Below, piece by piece: positions 31,302-40,373 of a stretch of 57,451 bases of DNA; positions within the stretch are counted from its first letter, which is position 1, and every line of letters starts with the position of its first letter. The notes beneath the pieces were generated by a model. That model saw only the letters and a list, made by a program, of their open reading frames with translations. It was not told the origin of the DNA and searched no databases. This stretch comes from Bacteroidales bacterium (GTDB taxonomy: Bacteria; Bacteroidota; Bacteroidia; Bacteroidales; UBA12077). The translations under genes and the position numbers were made by a program. The DNA lies in contig JAGXLL010000015.1 in the NCBI GenBank assembly GCA_018334675.1, forward strand, positions 1 through 57,451, in the 5' to 3' direction.

Positions 31302-32181
31302 CGGACTGGTAGGCCAAAAGATAAAAAAGGAGCTGGCTGAAAACGATCAGGTGGAGTTGATGGCCACTTCCCTGCATCCCGAAGTCAATCCGCTGCAGGG
31401 CAGGTACCTTTTCCAGACTTTGGACATCACCATGTCGTGGCAGACAGAGGAACTCATCCGGCGTTTCCAACCGCATACGCTGATCAACTGCGCCGCCCAG
31501 GCTAATGTGAACCGTTGCGAGCAGGAAAAGACCGAATGCCTGAAAATAAATACCGAAGCAGTGACCGAGCTCACCCGCATCGCCAACGTAAACAACATCC
31601 ACCTGATTCAACTCTCCACCGACTTCGTCTTTGCAGGAGTGAAAACCAATTACCAGGAAGAAGACGAAGCCGCACCAGTCAACTATTATGGGCTTGCCAA
31701 GAAAGAGGCGGAGGATCACATCATCGCACATGCCCGGAAAGGGAGCATTATACGTACCCTTCTGGTTTACGGATACGTACCCGAGATGAACCGCAACAAC
31801 CTGGTTACCTGGGTATACCAGTCCCTCAAAAACGGCAAACCCATCCGGGTAGTCAACGATCAATACCGCATGCCCACCTTGGGTGAAGACCTGGCATGGG
31901 CCATCGGTCAAATCGCTCTGATGGAGAAAACCGGCATTTATCACATCTCGGGACGGGAGCTTATGAGTATCGAGGAAATAGCCTGCCGCACAGCCAACTA
32001 CTTTTCGCTCGATGCAGGTTTAATCACTCCGGTTACCTCAGCCGAATTACAGGAACCAGCGCGCAGACCGCCCCAATCCGGCTTCGACCTGCTCAAGGCA
32101 GAAAAAGAACTGGACTACATACCCCACTCTTTTGAAGAAGGCCTGAAGTTAATTGAAAAACAAACAGATAAAATGAGATAA
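31276..32181 (+). CDS. SDR oxidoreductase of the RmlD (dTDP-4-dehydrorhamnose reductase) type
   Basis: 301 residues. The Rossmann start MKILLTGANGLVG (residues 1-13) binds NAD(P). NCAAQANVNRCE and LSTDFVFAG supply the substrate-loop and catalytic Thr/Ser region, and Tyr138-x3-Lys142 (YYGLAKK) is the catalytic pair. The C-terminal part (MPTLGEDLAWAI, IYHISGRELMSIEEIA) is typical of RmlD-like reductases that make deoxysugars. No rmlA, rmlB or rmlC is nearby, so the substrate is uncertain, and a stand-alone SDR role is equally possible. Confidence 0.8.
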   Translation: MKILLTGANGLVGQKIKKELAENDQVELMATSLHPEVNPLQGRYLFQTLDITMSWQTEELIRRFQPHTLINCAAQANVNRCEQEKTECLKINTEAVTELTRIANVNNIHLIQLSTDFVFAGVKTNYQEEDEAAPVNYYGLAKKEAEDHIIAHARKGSIIRTLLVYGYVPEMNRNNLVTWVYQSLKNGKPIRVVNDQYRMPTLGEDLAWAIGQIALMEKTGIYHISGRELMSIEEIACRTANYFSLDAGLITPVTSAELQEPARRPPQSGFDLLKAEKELDYIPHSFEEGLKLIEKQTDKMR

Positions 32182-32207
32182 ATAAAAGTAATTTTTATTG
32201 ATTCTTA

Positions 32208-32237
32208 TTGTTCAGAAAAAAAAAATCCATAATTTTG
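32208..32237 (+). promoter_or_regulatory. rpsO promoter (TTG-N19-TAATTTTG)
   Basis: TTG at 32208-32210 and TAATTTTG at 32230-32237, spacer 19 nt. Predicted start near 32243, leader of about 40 nt. Confidence 0.65.
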
Positions 32238-32282
32238 CCTTCCTTAAACCAAGTGTGGCAATTTATTCAAACAGCAAATATT

Positions 32283-32552
32283 ATGAGTTTAAATTCAGAG
32301 CAAAAGAAAGAAGTATTCAAAGAGTACGGAGGAACTGATACGAATACCGGATCGCCGGAAAGCCAGATTGCTTTATTCACAAGGCGCATCACTGACCTGA
32401 CCGAGCATCTAAAGAAGCACAAGAAAGATTTCAGTACACGAAGGGCCCTGCTCAAGTTGGTAGGTAAAAGAAGAAGCCTGCTCAACTATCTGAAAGGAAA
32501 AGACATCGAAAGATACAGGGCCATTATCAAAAAGCTTGAGTTGCGTAAGTAA
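32283..32552 (+). CDS. rpsO: 30S ribosomal protein S15
   Basis: 89 residues, exactly the S15 length, from the ATG at 32283; the frame continues upstream to 32208 but that part overlaps the promoter and is not S15-like. [48 protein letters not shown] and [13 protein letters not shown] are conserved. It binds 16S rRNA helices 20-22 during small subunit assembly. It is followed by a terminator and then pnp, the common rpsO-pnp arrangement. Confidence 0.97.
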   Translation: MSLNSEQKKEVFKEYGGTDTNTGSPESQIALFTRRITDLTEHLKKHKKDFSTRRALLKLVGKRRSLLNYLKGKDIERYRAIIKKLELRK

Positions 32553-32578
32553 AAAAGGCAATCCCCATTGCCTTTTTT
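32551..32578 (+). terminator. Intrinsic terminator between rpsO and pnp
   Basis: AAAAAAGGCAAT, loop CCCC, ATTGCCTTTTTT. Read-through could still supply pnp, for which no clear separate promoter was found. Confidence 0.85.
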
Positions 32579-32626
32579 CATTTATTTATGCCTGAGCATT
32601 AATCTTACCGAGAAAAAGAAATTCCT

Positions 32627-34762
32627 ATGAACAAAGTTATTGAAAAAACCATCGACCTGGGTGAAGGTCGCAAAATAACCATTGAAACGGGCAAGCTTGC
32701 CAAACAAGCTGACGGTGCAGTGGTGGTAAAAATGGGCCGGACCATGCTGCTGGCCACTGTGGTTTCCGCCAAAGAAGCCAAGGAAGATGTGGACTTCATG
32801 CCCATGACCGTTGAATACCGCGAAAAATATGCCTCTTTTGGAAGGTTTCCCGGTGGCTTCCTGAAAAGGGAAGCCCGTCCCTCCAATTATGAAATTCTCA
32901 CCGCCCGGCTGGTAGACCGCGCCCTGCGGCCTCTGTTTCCCGACGACTATCATGCCGATACGTTCGTGACCATTCAGCTGATATCGGCCGACAAGGACAT
33001 TATACCCGATTCGCTGGCCGGATTGGCCGCTTCGGCAGCCATGAGTGTCTCCGATATACCCTTTGAGGGTCCTATATCCGAGGTAAGGATTGCCAGAATT
33101 GACGGCCATTTCAAGATCAATCCCACTTTTGAGGAAGTGGAACGTGCCGACATGAACATCCTTGTGGGGGCCAACCTGGAACATGTGATGATGGTCGAGG
33201 GCGAGATGAATGAAGTATCTGAGCAGGAGATGCTCGAGGCCATTAAGTTTGCCCATGAAGCCATTAAAGTACAGTGCACCAAACAAAACGAGATGGCCGA
33301 AGAGTTGGGTGTCACCAAACGGGAATACCACCATGAAGAAAACGATGAAGATCTGAAAAAGCTGGTGCATGATCAGCTTTATGACAAGGTATACGAAGCG
33401 GCCAGGACCCACACAGGCAAACATGAAAGATCCGAAGCCCTCACACAGATCAAGGATGATTTCATCAACCAGCAGATAGAGGAAAAAGGTGAAGAAGAGG
33501 TAGCTACCAATTTGATCGACCGCTACTATCATGATGTAGAAAAAGAGGCCATCCGTTCGCTGGTGCTTAAGGAAAAGATACGGGTCGACGGACGGCAATA
33601 CGACGAGATCCGCCCCATTTGGTGTGAAGTCGATTACCTGCCGGCAGCACACGGCTCGGCCATCTTCACCCGCGGAGAGACCCAGTCGCTGACCACCGTC
33701 ACACTGGGCACCAGGCTCGACGAGCAGGTGGTAGACGAGGTGCTCATCCAGGGTACCGAGAAATTCGTGCTCCACTACAACTTCCCGCCCTTCTCCACCG
33801 GCGATGCCAAACCCGTGAGAGGCGTCAGCCGCCGGGAAGTGGGACACGGCAACCTGGCCCACCGGGCACTGAAAAGAATGGTCCCCCTGGAAGATTCCAA
33901 CCCCTATGCCATACGCGTGGTATCCGACATCCTGGAATCCAACGGCTCCTCCTCTATGGCCACTGTCTGTGCCGGCACACTGGCACTGATGGACTCCGGC
34001 ATAGCCATGAGAAAGCCTGTATCGGGCATCGCCATGGGCCTGATCACCGACGAGGAAGGCAATTACGCCATCCTCTCCGACATCCTTGGCGATGAAGACC
34101 ACCTGGGCGACATGGACTTCAAAGTGACCGGTTCAAGCGACGGCATCACCGCCTGCCAGATGGACATCAAAATATCCGGCCTCTCCTACGACATCATGGA
34201 GAAAGCCCTGGAACAGTCCAAACAGGGCCGCCTCTATATACTGGATAAGATGAACGAAACCCTTTCCGAACCCAGACCCGACTACAAACCCCACACACCA
34301 AGGTTTGAACAGGTGAAGATCGCCAAAGATATGATCGGCGCTTTGATTGGGCCGGGTGGCAAGATCGTTCAGCAAATACAGCAGGAGACCGATACCACCA
34401 TTACCATCGAGGAGAAAGAAGACTACGGAAAGGTGGATGTCTTCGCCGAAAACAAGGAACATGTGGATGCCGCTGTTGAACGCATCAAACAGATTGTGGA
34501 AGTGCCGGAAGTGGGCCAGGTCTATAAAGGTACCATCAAGTCCATTGTCTCGTTCGGTGCCTTCGTGGAGATCATACCCGGCAAGGAAGGATTGCTCCAT
34601 ATATCCGAGATCGACTGGAAACGCATTGAAAGCGTCGAAAGCGTGCTGAAGGAAGGCCAGGAAATAGAGGTCAAACTGATCGATATCGATAAGCAAACCG
34701 GCAAACTGCGCCTTTCAAGGAAAGCACTGCTCCCAAGGCCCAAGCAGAATCCAAGGAAGTAA
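32627..34762 (+). CDS. pnp: Polyribonucleotide nucleotidyltransferase (PNPase)
   Basis: 711 residues with the full PNPase layout: two RNase PH domains (about 10-220 and 310-540; the second has [13 protein letters not shown]-like [24 protein letters not shown]-like [13 protein letters not shown], and [16 protein letters not shown]), a KH domain (about 555-615, [11 protein letters not shown]) and an S1 domain (about 620-690, [15 protein letters not shown]). It degrades RNA 3' to 5' phosphorolytically in the cytoplasm. It follows rpsO after a terminator and is itself followed by one. Confidence 0.97.
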   Translation: MNKVIEKTIDLGEGRKITIETGKLAKQADGAVVVKMGRTMLLATVVSAKEAKEDVDFMPMTVEYREKYASFGRFPGGFLKREARPSNYEILTARLVDRALRPLFPDDYHADTFVTIQLISADKDIIPDSLAGLAASAAMSVSDIPFEGPISEVRIARIDGHFKINPTFEEVERADMNILVGANLEHVMMVEGEMNEVSEQEMLEAIKFAHEAIKVQCTKQNEMAEELGVTKREYHHEENDEDLKKLVHDQLYDKVYEAARTHTGKHERSEALTQIKDDFINQQIEEKGEEEVATNLIDRYYHDVEKEAIRSLVLKEKIRVDGRQYDEIRPIWCEVDYLPAAHGSAIFTRGETQSLTTVTLGTRLDEQVVDEVLIQGTEKFVLHYNFPPFSTGDAKPVRGVSRREVGHGNLAHRALKRMVPLEDSNPYAIRVVSDILESNGSSSMATVCAGTLALMDSGIAMRKPVSGIAMGLITDEEGNYAILSDILGDEDHLGDMDFKVTGSSDGITACQMDIKISGLSYDIMEKALEQSKQGRLYILDKMNETLSEPRPDYKPHTPRFEQVKIAKDMIGALIGPGGKIVQQIQQETDTTITIEEKEDYGKVDVFAENKEHVDAAVERIKQIVEVPEVGQVYKGTIKSIVSFGAFVEIIPGKEGLLHISEIDWKRIESVESVLKEGQEIEVKLIDIDKQTGKLRLSRKALLPRPKQNPRK

Positions 34763-34786
34763 ATGCACAACCTGCCACAAAATACG

Positions 34787-34820
34787 AAAAAATCAGAAGC
34801 CCAAGCTTCTGATTTTTTTT
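34787..34820 (+). terminator. Intrinsic terminator after pnp
   Basis: AATCAGAAGC (34791-34800), loop CCAA, GCTTCTGATT (34805-34814), then a T run. Confidence 0.9.
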
Positions 34821-34871
34821 ATATATTTATCCCCCGTCAATAATAGTTTTAACCCTACAACCCTTCGATCT

Positions 34872-36989
34872 ATGACAAAGAAGCTGATACCTCTCTTCAT
34901 GGTTCTTGCCATCGCCCTTTCTTCCTGCAAACAAAGCCCTTATGATTACCCCGACACCCGCAAAGTTGACACGGTGGATGAATACTTCGGGACCAAAGTG
35001 CCGGACCCATACCGGTGGCTCGAAAACGACACATCCCAACAGGTCGCCCGGTGGGTGAAAGCTCAAAATGAAGTAACCTTCAATTATTTGAAAAATATCC
35101 CTTACCGCGATGACATCGCCAAAAGGTTGAAAGAGATCTGGAATTACGAAAGAATGAGTGTGCCCCGTCAGGAAGGAGACAGGTATTTCTTCTTCAGGAA
35201 CACAGGACTTCAGGATCAAAGTGTACTTTACATGAAAAATGACCTGGAAGGCGAAGCTCAAGTGGTGATCGATCCCAATAAACTCTCTGAAGACGGATCG
35301 GTGTCATTAATGGATTATTCCGTTTCGCATTCAGGAAAATACCTGGCTTATGCCATCTCCAGAGGTGGCTCCGACTGGAGGGAAGTGTACGTGATCAACC
35401 TGGAAAACAAGGAGAAACTGAAGGACCACCTGAAATGGATCAAATTCTCCAACATAGCCTGGTACAAGGATGGATTCTACTACAGCCGGTACGAAAAACC
35501 CCGCGAAGGAGGGGACCTTTCTCAGGCCAATAAGAACCACAAGGTATATTACCACCAGCTGGGCACCGATCAATCCGACGATAAACCGGTATTTAACAAA
35601 CCGGAACATCCCAGGCGGAATTATTCACCTAATGTATCGGACGATCAGAAATACCTTTATATTTATGAGACCCGCTCGACGCATGGCAACAATGTCTATA
35701 TCAAAAATCTGCAGCACGACGGTCCGTTCGTGAAACTCACCACCGGATTCAAATATGAATACAACATCATCGACCACATAGGCGATCAAATGGTAGTACG
35801 TACCAATTACCAGGCGCCTAAATATAAGGTGGTGATCATAGATATACACCGGCGCGATGTGGGTAACTGGATCGATCTGATCCCTGAGCAGAAAAATGTA
35901 TTACGGTCCTGTGAGGTAGCTGAGGACCGCATCATCGCCTCCTACCTGGAAGATGCCCACAGCAAGCTGGAAGTTTTCAATATGAAGGGTGAACACCTGT
36001 ATCCCATTGAGCTCCCCACATTGGGTACGGTAAGATCACTCTCCTCCGGCTCACAAAGCGATCAGCTGTTTTTCTCATTCAGTGCCTTTACTACACCTAC
36101 CCAGGTATGGCGCCACAACCTGAATGACCGAAGCACCGAACTCCATTTCAAGGCCCATACCGGCTTCAACCCGTCGAATTATGTCACCCGCCAGGTATTC
36201 TACAAAAGCAAGGACCAAACGCGGATCCCCATGTTCCTCGTTCATAAGAAAGGGCTGGACATGAATAAGCACCATCCGGTGTTCCTTTATGGATATGGCG
36301 GTTTCAACATCAGCCAGACCCCCCGCTTCAGCAGAAGCAACATGATATGGCTTGAGAACGGAGGCATTTACGCCCTGACCAACCTGAGAGGCGGCGGTGA
36401 ATATGGCGAAAAATGGCATCAACAGGGCATGAAACTCAATAAGCAAAACGTTTTTGATGACTTTATCCATGCAGCCCAATACCTGATCGATGAAGATTAT
36501 ACCACCCGCGATCAGATAGCCATCCATGGAGGCTCCAACGGAGGGCTGCTGGTTGGGGCTGTGGTTAACCAGCGCCCGGAACTCTTTGAAGTGGCTATAC
36601 CTGCCGTGGGGGTGATGGATATGCTGCGCTACCATAAATTTACCATTGGATGGGCCTGGGCCGACGAATACGGTACGAGCGAGGATTCCGTGGCCTTCAA
36701 AAACCTCTATCAATATTCACCCTTGCACAACATCAAAGAAAATAAAAATTATCCGGCCGTGCTGGCCATGACCGCCGACCATGACGACCGGGTAGTGCCG
36801 GCCCATTCATTCAAATACATCGCCACCCTGCAGGAAAAATACGACGGCCCCAATCCAACAATGATCCGCATCCAAACCAAGGCAGGCCACGGAGCGGGTA
36901 AGGCAACCAGCGCCCGTATACAGGAAGAGGCTGACTTATGGTCCTTCGTTTTTGACAACATCGAGGCCATCGAACCTAAATATAAATAA
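34872..36989 (+). CDS. Prolyl oligopeptidase family serine peptidase (S9A), lipoprotein
   Basis: 705 residues. The signal sequence ends in ALSSC, a lipobox, so the protein is probably lipid-anchored outside the cytoplasm. An N-terminal seven-bladed propeller (about 70-410) covers an alpha/beta hydrolase domain with Ser555 (GGSNGG), an Asp in ADHDDRV (about 638) and His673 (AGHGAGK). This is the standard prolyl endopeptidase triad; the enzyme cleaves after proline in short peptides. It is transcribed alone between the terminators at 34787 and 37018. Confidence 0.93.
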   Translation: MTKKLIPLFMVLAIALSSCKQSPYDYPDTRKVDTVDEYFGTKVPDPYRWLENDTSQQVARWVKAQNEVTFNYLKNIPYRDDIAKRLKEIWNYERMSVPRQEGDRYFFFRNTGLQDQSVLYMKNDLEGEAQVVIDPNKLSEDGSVSLMDYSVSHSGKYLAYAISRGGSDWREVYVINLENKEKLKDHLKWIKFSNIAWYKDGFYYSRYEKPREGGDLSQANKNHKVYYHQLGTDQSDDKPVFNKPEHPRRNYSPNVSDDQKYLYIYETRSTHGNNVYIKNLQHDGPFVKLTTGFKYEYNIIDHIGDQMVVRTNYQAPKYKVVIIDIHRRDVGNWIDLIPEQKNVLRSCEVAEDRIIASYLEDAHSKLEVFNMKGEHLYPIELPTLGTVRSLSSGSQSDQLFFSFSAFTTPTQVWRHNLNDRSTELHFKAHTGFNPSNYVTRQVFYKSKDQTRIPMFLVHKKGLDMNKHHPVFLYGYGGFNISQTPRFSRSNMIWLENGGIYALTNLRGGGEYGEKWHQQGMKLNKQNVFDDFIHAAQYLIDEDYTTRDQIAIHGGSNGGLLVGAVVNQRPELFEVAIPAVGVMDMLRYHKFTIGWAWADEYGTSEDSVAFKNLYQYSPLHNIKENKNYPAVLAMTADHDDRVVPAHSFKYIATLQEKYDGPNPTMIRIQTKAGHGAGKATSARIQEEADLWSFVFDNIEAIEPKYK

Positions 36990-37017
36990 ATCCAATGACC
37001 GCCTCAACGAAATAGGC

Positions 37018-37052
37018 CTCCGGCATCTGTTTTCATTCAGCAGATGCCGGAG
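37018..37052 (+). terminator. Hairpin terminator after the prolyl oligopeptidase gene
   Basis: CTCCGGCATCTG (37018-37029), 11-nt loop, CAGATGCCGGAG (37041-37052). A 12-bp perfect stem without a long T run. Confidence 0.75.
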
Positions 37053-37077
37053 ACATTTAACATAAAAAAAAGAGGTT

Positions 37078-37713
37078 TTGAAATACAACTACATCGTTAT
37101 CGAGGGAAACATCGGGGCCGGTAAAACCACCCTGGCCAAAATGCTGGCCAGGGATTATCAGGCGAACCTGTTGCTGGAAGAATTTGCCGACAATCCTTTC
37201 CTTCCCAAATTTTACCAAAACCCGGAGAAATACGCGTTCCATGTTGAACTCTCGTTCATGGCCACCCGTTATCAACAGCTGGTCAACGAACTGCCCTACC
37301 AAAACCTTTTTAAAACCTTCTCCCTGGCCGATTTCTACTTTTCCAAGTCTCTGCTCTTTGCCCGCATCACTCTCTCAGAACCAGAATACCGACTCTACCG
37401 ACAGATCTTCGATATCATCTATAAATCCATCCCCCGGCCTGATCTTTATGTATACCTGCATGTGAACGTGGATAAGCTCATAGAGAACATACAGCAGAGA
37501 GGTCGTGATTACGAGCAGGATCTTCAAACCGATTACCTGAAGCAGCTTGAGAAAGAATACTTCAATTATATGAAAAGGCAAACCGATATGCCCATTGTCG
37601 TGCTGGATATGAACAATATAGACTTCGTCGAGAAGATGCCTGACTATGAAAGAGTTAAAGATGCGATTTTCAACAAAGAACATCTTTTGGGCATCAACCG
37701 CTACATTTTTTAA
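37078..37713 (+). CDS. Deoxynucleoside kinase
   Basis: 211 residues starting with a TTG codon at 37078. The start is supported by AGAGG 4 nt upstream and because the next Met lies after the essential P-loop GNIGAGKT (residues 10-17). Other family features are LLLEEFADNPFLPKFY, SLADFYFSKSLLFA, PDLYVYLHVNVDKLIENIQQRGRDYE (the LID arginines) and DYLKQLEKEYFNY. It phosphorylates deoxynucleosides (dA/dG/dC type) for nucleotide salvage in the cytoplasm. Base specificity cannot be read from the sequence. It is followed by a separate promoter for the TPR lipoprotein gene. Confidence 0.9.
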   Translation: MKYNYIVIEGNIGAGKTTLAKMLARDYQANLLLEEFADNPFLPKFYQNPEKYAFHVELSFMATRYQQLVNELPYQNLFKTFSLADFYFSKSLLFARITLSEPEYRLYRQIFDIIYKSIPRPDLYVYLHVNVDKLIENIQQRGRDYEQDLQTDYLKQLEKEYFNYMKRQTDMPIVVLDMNNIDFVEKMPDYERVKDAIFNKEHLLGINRYIF

Positions 37714-37767
37714 TACCCAGATGACATAATTTTACCCATTTTATTTTTATTTTAGTCAAAACATTAT

Positions 37768-37775
37768 TAAGTTTG
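37768..37775 (+). promoter_or_regulatory. Promoter -7 element of the TPR lipoprotein gene
   Basis: TAAGTTTG (TAnnTTTG); predicted start near 37781, AT-rich leader of about 56 nt. Confidence 0.5.
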
Positions 37776-37836
37776 TACTTATCAGAATGAACATTAAACA
37801 AAAGATTTATTCATAAACTAATAATCGGAAGCAATT

Positions 37837-39564
37837 ATGAAAAAGTTAAGTTATCTAACATCCTTCTTAATAGCTGCTGTCTTACTTAGCAGCTGCGGCG
37901 GCATTGATAAGATGAAAGAAGAGTATGGCACACTTACCTTTACCACTACACCTAAGGTGCTGGAAATGCATGGTGGTGAGGTAGAGTATTCCATTCAGGG
38001 AGACATACCGCCAGAGTGGTTCAATAAGAAAGCGATCGTTGAATTCACTCCGGTTTTAACATATGAAGGAGGCGAGAAAGAGCTGGAATCAAAAACATTC
38101 CAGGGCATTGATGTTGAAGCAAACAACAAAGTCATAGAATACGAAACAGGTGGCTCCGTTGAATTCAATGGTTCCTTCACCTATGAAGAAGACATGAGGG
38201 TTTCTCAGCTGGTCATCAGAGGGGAAGCCAGAGTTGCCGACGGTGACGAATCCCTGCCCCTCCCCGAGGAGCAAATTGCCAAGGGGGTAAAAGCTACTCC
38301 CAAACTGGTCATGACCGATGGCAAGGCCGTTATGATGGCAGACAAGTTTGAGCGCGTTACTTCCCACCAGGAAAAGGCCGATATCCACTATGTCATCGAA
38401 AGGGATAACGTAAGAAATTCCGAGCTGGAACAGGACGACATCAAGAAACTGGAAGATTTCGTTAAAAGTGTGGAGGAAGCACAGAATAAATCTTACAACG
38501 GCATTAAGATCCATGGTTATGCTTCTCCCGACGGACCGATGGACCTGAACGAAAGGCTGTCCAAAGGCAGAAAGAACTCCGCCAACAGCTATTTCGACAA
38601 GGTTGTCGATAAGAAAAAACTGGGTGAAGACGAAGCCAAAAAGATCTATGAAGGCAAAACCACCACTGAAGACTGGGAAGGCTTCAAAAAACTGGTTCAA
38701 CAATCCAATATCGAAGACAAAGATTTGATCCTCAGGGTACTCTCCATGTACTCCGATCCTGAAGTAAGGGAAAAGGAAATCAAGAACATGGCCACCACTT
38801 TCAAGGTACTGGCCGAAGACATCCTGCCCAAACTCAGAAGATCAGAATTCATGGTAGAAGTTGAGAAAGTAGGTTTCTCTGATGCCGAAATTCAGCAATA
38901 TATACTGAGCAATCCCGATACCCTCGGCCTGGAAGAGTTGTTGTATGCCGGATATGAACTTGCCAGAGATCCCAATCAACAGCTCAGGGCATTTGAACTG
39001 GCTGCCGAAAAAGAACCTAATTGCGCAAGAGCTTTTAACAATATTGGCTATGTCAAGCTTATGCAAGGTGATATAGATGCCGCCGGAGACGCCTTTGAAA
39101 AAGCCAACGACCTGGTTGAAGGTCAGCCTCATATCCTCAATAACCTGGGTGTTGTCGAACTGAACAAAGGCAATGTAGAAGAAGCGGAACAATACTTCCT
39201 CGACGCTACCCAAGCCGGTGATGCAGTCGATTACAACCTGGGTATTGTCAACATCATCAACGGTAAATATGAGGAAGCCATCAATTACCTGCAAAACTCT
39301 GAATCGTTCAACACTGCGCTGGCCATGTTGCTGGGTGGCGAGCAAGCCAATGCCGAGACCATGCTGAACCAGATCGATGACAAATCTGCTCATAACTACT
39401 ATCTGCAGGCTGTCATTGCTGCAAGGAACAACAATGCGGAAGAAGTCTTCTCGAACCTGAGAACAGCCATCGACATGAACCCTGAGCTGAAGGAAACAGC
39501 CATGACAGACATGGAATTTGTTGAATACATGCAGAATGAAACATTTACATCCATCGTTCAATAA
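37837..39564 (+). CDS. TPR lipoprotein with an internal OmpA-like segment
   Basis: 575 residues. The signal peptide ends at a lipobox LLSSC (Cys20). Residues about 30-160 are beta-rich. Around residues 190-260 an OmpA-like stretch appears (IKIHGYASPDGP, then LNERLSKGRKNSANSYF), of the kind that contacts peptidoglycan. The C-terminal half is TPR-like (CARAFNNIGYVKLMQGDIDAAGDAF and LNNLGVVELNKGNVEEAEQYF units). The order OmpA-then-TPR is the reverse of the PorE-like proteins. A structural or scaffold role at the outer membrane is inference. It has its own promoter and a strong terminator. Confidence 0.8.
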   Translation: MKKLSYLTSFLIAAVLLSSCGGIDKMKEEYGTLTFTTTPKVLEMHGGEVEYSIQGDIPPEWFNKKAIVEFTPVLTYEGGEKELESKTFQGIDVEANNKVIEYETGGSVEFNGSFTYEEDMRVSQLVIRGEARVADGDESLPLPEEQIAKGVKATPKLVMTDGKAVMMADKFERVTSHQEKADIHYVIERDNVRNSELEQDDIKKLEDFVKSVEEAQNKSYNGIKIHGYASPDGPMDLNERLSKGRKNSANSYFDKVVDKKKLGEDEAKKIYEGKTTTEDWEGFKKLVQQSNIEDKDLILRVLSMYSDPEVREKEIKNMATTFKVLAEDILPKLRRSEFMVEVEKVGFSDAEIQQYILSNPDTLGLEELLYAGYELARDPNQQLRAFELAAEKEPNCARAFNNIGYVKLMQGDIDAAGDAFEKANDLVEGQPHILNNLGVVELNKGNVEEAEQYFLDATQAGDAVDYNLGIVNIINGKYEEAINYLQNSESFNTALAMLLGGEQANAETMLNQIDDKSAHNYYLQAVIAARNNNAEEVFSNLRTAIDMNPELKETAMTDMEFVEYMQNETFTSIVQ

Positions 39565-39602
39565 TTCCGCAACGATATAAAATAATCGGAATAAACTGAA
39601 AC

Positions 39603-39640
39603 AAAAAACCCCGCCCGGCAGCTGCCGGACGGGTTTTTTT
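39603..39640 (+). terminator. Intrinsic terminator after the TPR lipoprotein gene
   Basis: An A run, CCCCGCCCGGC, tetraloop region AGCT, GCCGGACGGG and a T run of seven. Strong and probably bidirectional, which would also serve the convergent methyltransferase gene. Confidence 0.85.
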
Positions 39641-39663
39641 GTTTCAGGGCATGACCCGGATCC

Positions 39664-39742
39664 CATCTGAATTTGATCTGGGTACGATCTGAGTTTGGGA
39701 TTGGGCTTGAGTTTGGAGTTGGGGTTATACCCGGGTTTGTTT
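39664..39742. repeat. Degenerate G/T-rich intergenic repeat
   Basis: Reiterated units such as GATCTGAATTT, GATCTGGGT, GATCTGAGTTTGGG, TTGGGCTTGAG and TTTGGAGTTGGGG fill the space between the terminator and the methyltransferase gene. No coding capacity is apparent. Confidence 0.5.
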
Positions 39743-39755
39743 TGAGGGGTCCATC

Positions 39756-40286
39756 TCAGCGCAGGTGGTAATAGAAATGATACAACACAATGCCCACGCT
39801 CACCGAGATATTGAATGAATGTTTGGTCCCCTCCTGCGGGATCTCAATGCACTGATCGCTCATATCCACAACGCTTTGCTGCACGCCTTTCATCTCATGA
39901 CCGAAAACCAATGCATATTTTTGATCCGGGGAAGGCTTAAAATCCGTTAAGTCCACGGTATTTTCCGCCTGTTCAACGGATAGGATCTGATATCCCTCCT
40001 TTTTTAAAGTCTCAATGGCCTCTTCAGTATGGGCGTAGTAAGTCCACTCCACTGAATCGGTAGCTCCCAGGGCGGTTTTATGAATCTCGCGGTGCGGCGG
40101 ACAGGCTGTTATTCCACACAGGCAAATGCCCTGGATCAGGAAGGCATCGGCTGTTCGAAAGGCTGATCCCACGTTGTTCAGGCTGCGAACATTGTCAAGT
40201 ACCAGATAAACCGGATATTTCTCCGTGGCCTTAAATTCCTTGACCGTCTTCCGCTCCAGCTCGCTGTTCTTTAGTTTTCTCATCAT
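39756..40286 (-). CDS. TrmH/SpoU-family RNA 2'-O-methyltransferase
   Basis: 176 residues, a compact SPOUT enzyme without the extra N-terminal substrate domain. Motif 1 is LDNVRSLNNVGSAFRTADAF, motif 2 YALVFGHEMKGV (SAM knot), motif 3 IPQEGTKHSFNISVSVGIVLYHF with the conserved Asn and Ser. It methylates a ribose in tRNA or rRNA; the target nucleotide is not evident. It is 87 nt downstream of the AGCS symporter gene, with a large hairpin between them. Confidence 0.88.
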   Translation of the reverse strand: MMRKLKNSELERKTVKEFKATEKYPVYLVLDNVRSLNNVGSAFRTADAFLIQGICLCGITACPPHREIHKTALGATDSVEWTYYAHTEEAIETLKKEGYQILSVEQAENTVDLTDFKPSPDQKYALVFGHEMKGVQQSVVDMSDQCIEIPQEGTKHSFNISVSVGIVLYHFYYHLR

Positions 40287-40320
40287 GCCTTTTGGGTTGG
40301 AACTTCCAGGTAGGATGGAT

Positions 40321-40361
40321 AGAATAAGGCTAAGGCTTCGCCTTAGCCTTAGCCTTATTCT
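40321..40361 (-). terminator. TAAGGC-type palindrome after the symporter gene
   Basis: AGAATAAGGCTAAGG (40321-40335) pairs perfectly with CCTTAGCCTTATTCT (40347-40361) around an 11-nt loop that itself contains another CCTTAG unit, so it is both a tandem repeat and a 15-bp hairpin. It lies just after the symporter stop and probably ends or protects that transcript; no T run follows. Confidence 0.6.
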
Positions 40362-40373
40362 GTCTTTGCTTCC

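Noticed and set aside
32582-34102. 506-codon open frame antisense to pnp
   Set aside because: It is a shadow of the strongly conserved pnp gene; the translation shows no family resemblance and arises from pnp codon bias.
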